Assembly: GCA_025060595.1 (NCBI GenBank)
Contig: JANXBX010000010.1
Location: 1-64,000 of the forward strand
Direction of reading: 5' to 3'
DNA: 64,000 bases
Source: Synergistota bacterium
GTDB taxonomy: Bacteria > Synergistota > GBS-1
Shown in pieces: positions 60,778 to 64,000 of the stretch (the first letter of the stretch is position 1; every line of letters starts with the position of its first letter). Both the position numbers and the translations under genes were made by a program. The notes beneath the pieces were generated by a model. The model ran no database searches, had not been told where the DNA came from, and saw only the letters and a program-made list of their open reading frames with translations.

Positions 60778-61674
60778 CTACATAGCACAAACAGCGGCTA
60801 AAGCTATAGAAAGAAGTTTGGCTTCAGCACTATCAGCTCTTGATGTTAGAACAATGGGAACCTTAGCTCCCATAACGACACTCGCTGTCTTTGCCCCAGC
60901 TATAAAAATCAAAGCTTTATAAAGAACGTTCCCAGCATCTATATCAGGGAGAACCAATATATCCGCTTTTCCTGCAACTTGACTCTCTATCTTCTTATGC
61001 TTAGCCGCTTCCTCTGAAACCGCATTGTCAAGAGCAAATGGTCCATCTATTATACATCCCTTAATTTGACCACGCTGGTTCATTTTAGAAAGAATAGCCG
61101 CATCAATGGTAGCCGGAATTTTAGGATTCACTACTTCAACAGCACTAACTATAGCAACCTTGGGATTATCGTAACCCAACTTGTGCATTACATCTACAGC
61201 GTTGTTTATAAGATCTACCTTCTGCTCCAACTCGGGAGCAATAGTTATACCAGCATCTGTAATAGCAAAAACACGAGGATAAGTCGAAAGCTCAAAAAGA
61301 GAAACCATAGAAAGAACTCTACCAGTTCTCAAACCTCTTTCCTTATCAAGAACAGCTCTCGCAAGGTCAGCAGTTTGAATATAACCTTTCATTAAAAAGT
61401 CGCACTTTCCTTCCCTTACGAGATCGACAGCTTTATATGCAGCATCCACAGGTCTAGGGATATCGTAAATCTCGTAGTTGCTCAAATCAATTTTCAACTC
61501 CTCAGCTATTTTTTCAATGGTAGGCTTAGAACCTACCAAGACACCGCTAACGATCTCTCGCTTTCGAGCATCCTCAACAGCCTCAAGAACATGAGCATCC
61601 TCCGCAGCAGCGACAGCAAGTCGCATTCTTTTACCGCGCGCTATGTCTAACAATTCTAATAAGCTTTTTAGCAA
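60778..61674 (-). CDS. ptb: Phosphate butyryltransferase
   Basis: Converts butyryl-CoA to butyryl-phosphate for Buk. PTA/PTB fold with MKGYIQTADLARAVL, RVLSMVSLFELSTYPRVFAITDAGI, and AILSKMNQRGQIKGCIIDGPFALDNA. 298 residues, normal. It starts at TTG 61674, directly after the stop of the upstream gene, with GGAGG eight bases upstream. 17 bp before buk. Confidence 0.94.
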   Translation of the reverse strand: MLKSLLELLDIARGKRMRLAVAAAEDAHVLEAVEDARKREIVSGVLVGSKPTIEKIAEELKIDLSNYEIYDIPRPVDAAYKAVDLVREGKCDFLMKGYIQTADLARAVLDKERGLRTGRVLSMVSLFELSTYPRVFAITDAGITIAPELEQKVDLINNAVDVMHKLGYDNPKVAIVSAVEVVNPKIPATIDAAILSKMNQRGQIKGCIIDGPFALDNAVSEEAAKHKKIESQVAGKADILVLPDIDAGNVLYKALIFIAGAKTASVVMGAKVPIVLTSRADSAEAKLLSIALAAVCAM

Positions 61675-63439
<1,765 letters not shown>

Positions 63440-63465
63440 TTAAAAATCTTAAAGGAGGGATGCCC

Positions 63466-63678
63466 ATGGGAAAAGGTGCTGCGGTATTTTGGGGATGTAT
63501 AGTTCCATGGTTAGCCTACGTAGTGATCTCTCCCTTCTTCAACTTTTTTGATCCAAAAACGAAAAGCCCTCTGATCTTAGGAATGCCTCCCCTTATGTTC
63601 TGGGACATACTATGGATTATCCTAACACCATTTTGCCTCCTTATTGCCTATAGCATTGAGAAAAAGGGGTGGTCCTAA
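63466..63678 (+). CDS. DUF3311-type small membrane protein
   Basis: 70 residues with two transmembrane helices (VFWGCIVPWLAYVVISPFF and FWDILWIILTPFCLLIAYSI) separated by a loop with FDPKTKSPLILGMPPLMF. Small DUF3311-like proteins are encoded just before SSS symporters, and that is the case here. The ATG at 63466 has GGAGG seven bases upstream; an in-frame ATG at 63460 is too close to the SD. The stop TAA overlaps the next ATG. Confidence 0.85.
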   Translation: MGKGAAVFWGCIVPWLAYVVISPFFNFFDPKTKSPLILGMPPLMFWDILWIILTPFCLLIAYSIEKKGWS

Positions 63679-64000
63679 TGTCTCAAGCAGCAATTGCTTT
63701 AACGATAATCTTCGGGTGGATCATATTAACATTAGTAGTCGGGGTTTTAGCAGGAGTTAAAAAGAAGTTTACCCTTGACGGATATCTAGTATCTGGAAGA
63801 TCCCTTAGCTTTATCTTTCTTTACATGCTTCTTGCTGGCGAAATTTATAGCGCTTACGCTTTTCTAGGAACAGCCGGCTGGGCTTATTCTTTCGGCATGC
63901 CTATAATGTACGCTCTAGGATATGGAATTTTGGCTTATGCTTTCGGCTATTTCTTTGCAGAGTATGTTTGGAAAGCTGGAAAGGCTTTCGGGTTTGTTAC
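63678..64000 (+). CDS. Sodium:solute symporter (SSS family), 5' part; cut by the window end
   Basis: 107 complete codons plus two bases. It starts MSQAAIALTIIFGWIILTLV and shows KKKFTLDGYLVSGRSLSFIF and AGEIYSAYAFLGTAGWAYSF, typical of the first helices of SSS permeases. The start forms a TAATG overlap with the DUF3311 gene. Its full length and solute cannot be seen. Confidence 0.85.
   Translation, partial: MSQAAIALTIIFGWIILTLVVGVLAGVKKKFTLDGYLVSGRSLSFIFLYMLLAGEIYSAYAFLGTAGWAYSFGMPIMYALGYGILAYAFGYFFAEYVWKAGKAFGFV

Overview
The window is AT-rich bacterial DNA, densely packed with genes and with strong Shine-Dalgarno (SD) sites. It reads as the chromosome of an anaerobic, amino-acid-fermenting, probably Gram-negative bacterium. 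The evidence is a TRAP transporter, PanF-type sodium symporters, a glycine cleavage operon, a phosphate butyryltransferase/butyrate kinase pair, a rubredoxin-flavoprotein, lipoprotein signal peptidase, and class III aminotransferase, asparaginase and M20 amidase genes. This set recalls Synergistota-like fermenters, but no rRNA or other decisive marker is present, so the phylum is inference. I saw no phage, IS element or CRISPR array.

Layout. (1) Positions 65-26494 form an almost unbroken minus-strand run. In transcription order it holds trigger factor, ClpP, ClpX, Lon, EngB, ValS, FolC, CCA-adding enzyme, a Gfo/Idh oxidoreductase, a COG2509-type flavoprotein, a 52-residue membrane peptide, a secreted TPR-NHL protein, GalU, GlmS, a thioredoxin reductase with an extra C-terminal domain, and then surface-polysaccharide genes (MurJ-type flippase, methyltransferase, GT4 glycosyltransferase, nucleotide-sugar dehydrogenase, GalE) and a DMT permease. 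(2) Positions 26527-27197 hold six minus-strand tRNA genes (Pro, Gly, Arg, His, Lys, Leu) between a consensus promoter and a strong terminator. (3) Positions 27280-34867 hold a K+ channel with RCK domains, RmuC, HD-GYP, and a cofactor/redox cluster with an unusual RdgB-LarE fusion. (4) Positions 34963-40244 hold a DUF2848 protein, a TRAP operon with repeated operator-like sites, and small regulatory and nitroreductase genes. (5) Positions 40355-44446 hold ileS-lspA-rluD. (6) Positions 44409-53359 form a minus-strand operon: YhdT-PanF symporter, M20 amidohydrolase, aminotransferase, asparaginase, ADP-ribosylglycohydrolase, GGDEF protein and RqcH. (7) Positions 53535-59686 hold a membrane GGDEF protein followed by gcvT-gcvH-gcvPA-gcvPB. 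(8) Positions 59699-63343 hold tgt, a truncated butyrate-kinase-like protein, ptb and buk. (9) The window ends in a DUF3311/sodium-solute symporter pair on the plus strand.

How the genes fit together. Glycine cleavage, the deaminating and transaminating enzymes, and Ptb-Buk substrate-level phosphorylation fit amino-acid fermentation to acyl-CoA and organic acids. The long minus-strand run joins protein quality control, translation and envelope-precursor synthesis.

The most unusual points are: two neighbouring genes whose family-conserved N-termini can only be read from AUC and CUG start codons; a truncated butyrate-kinase paralogue kept in the ptb-buk operon; an RdgB-LarE fusion; a thioredoxin reductase with a cysteine-less thioredoxin-like tail; and operator-like repeats at the TRAP promoter. 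No stretch longer than 300 bases lacks a gene.
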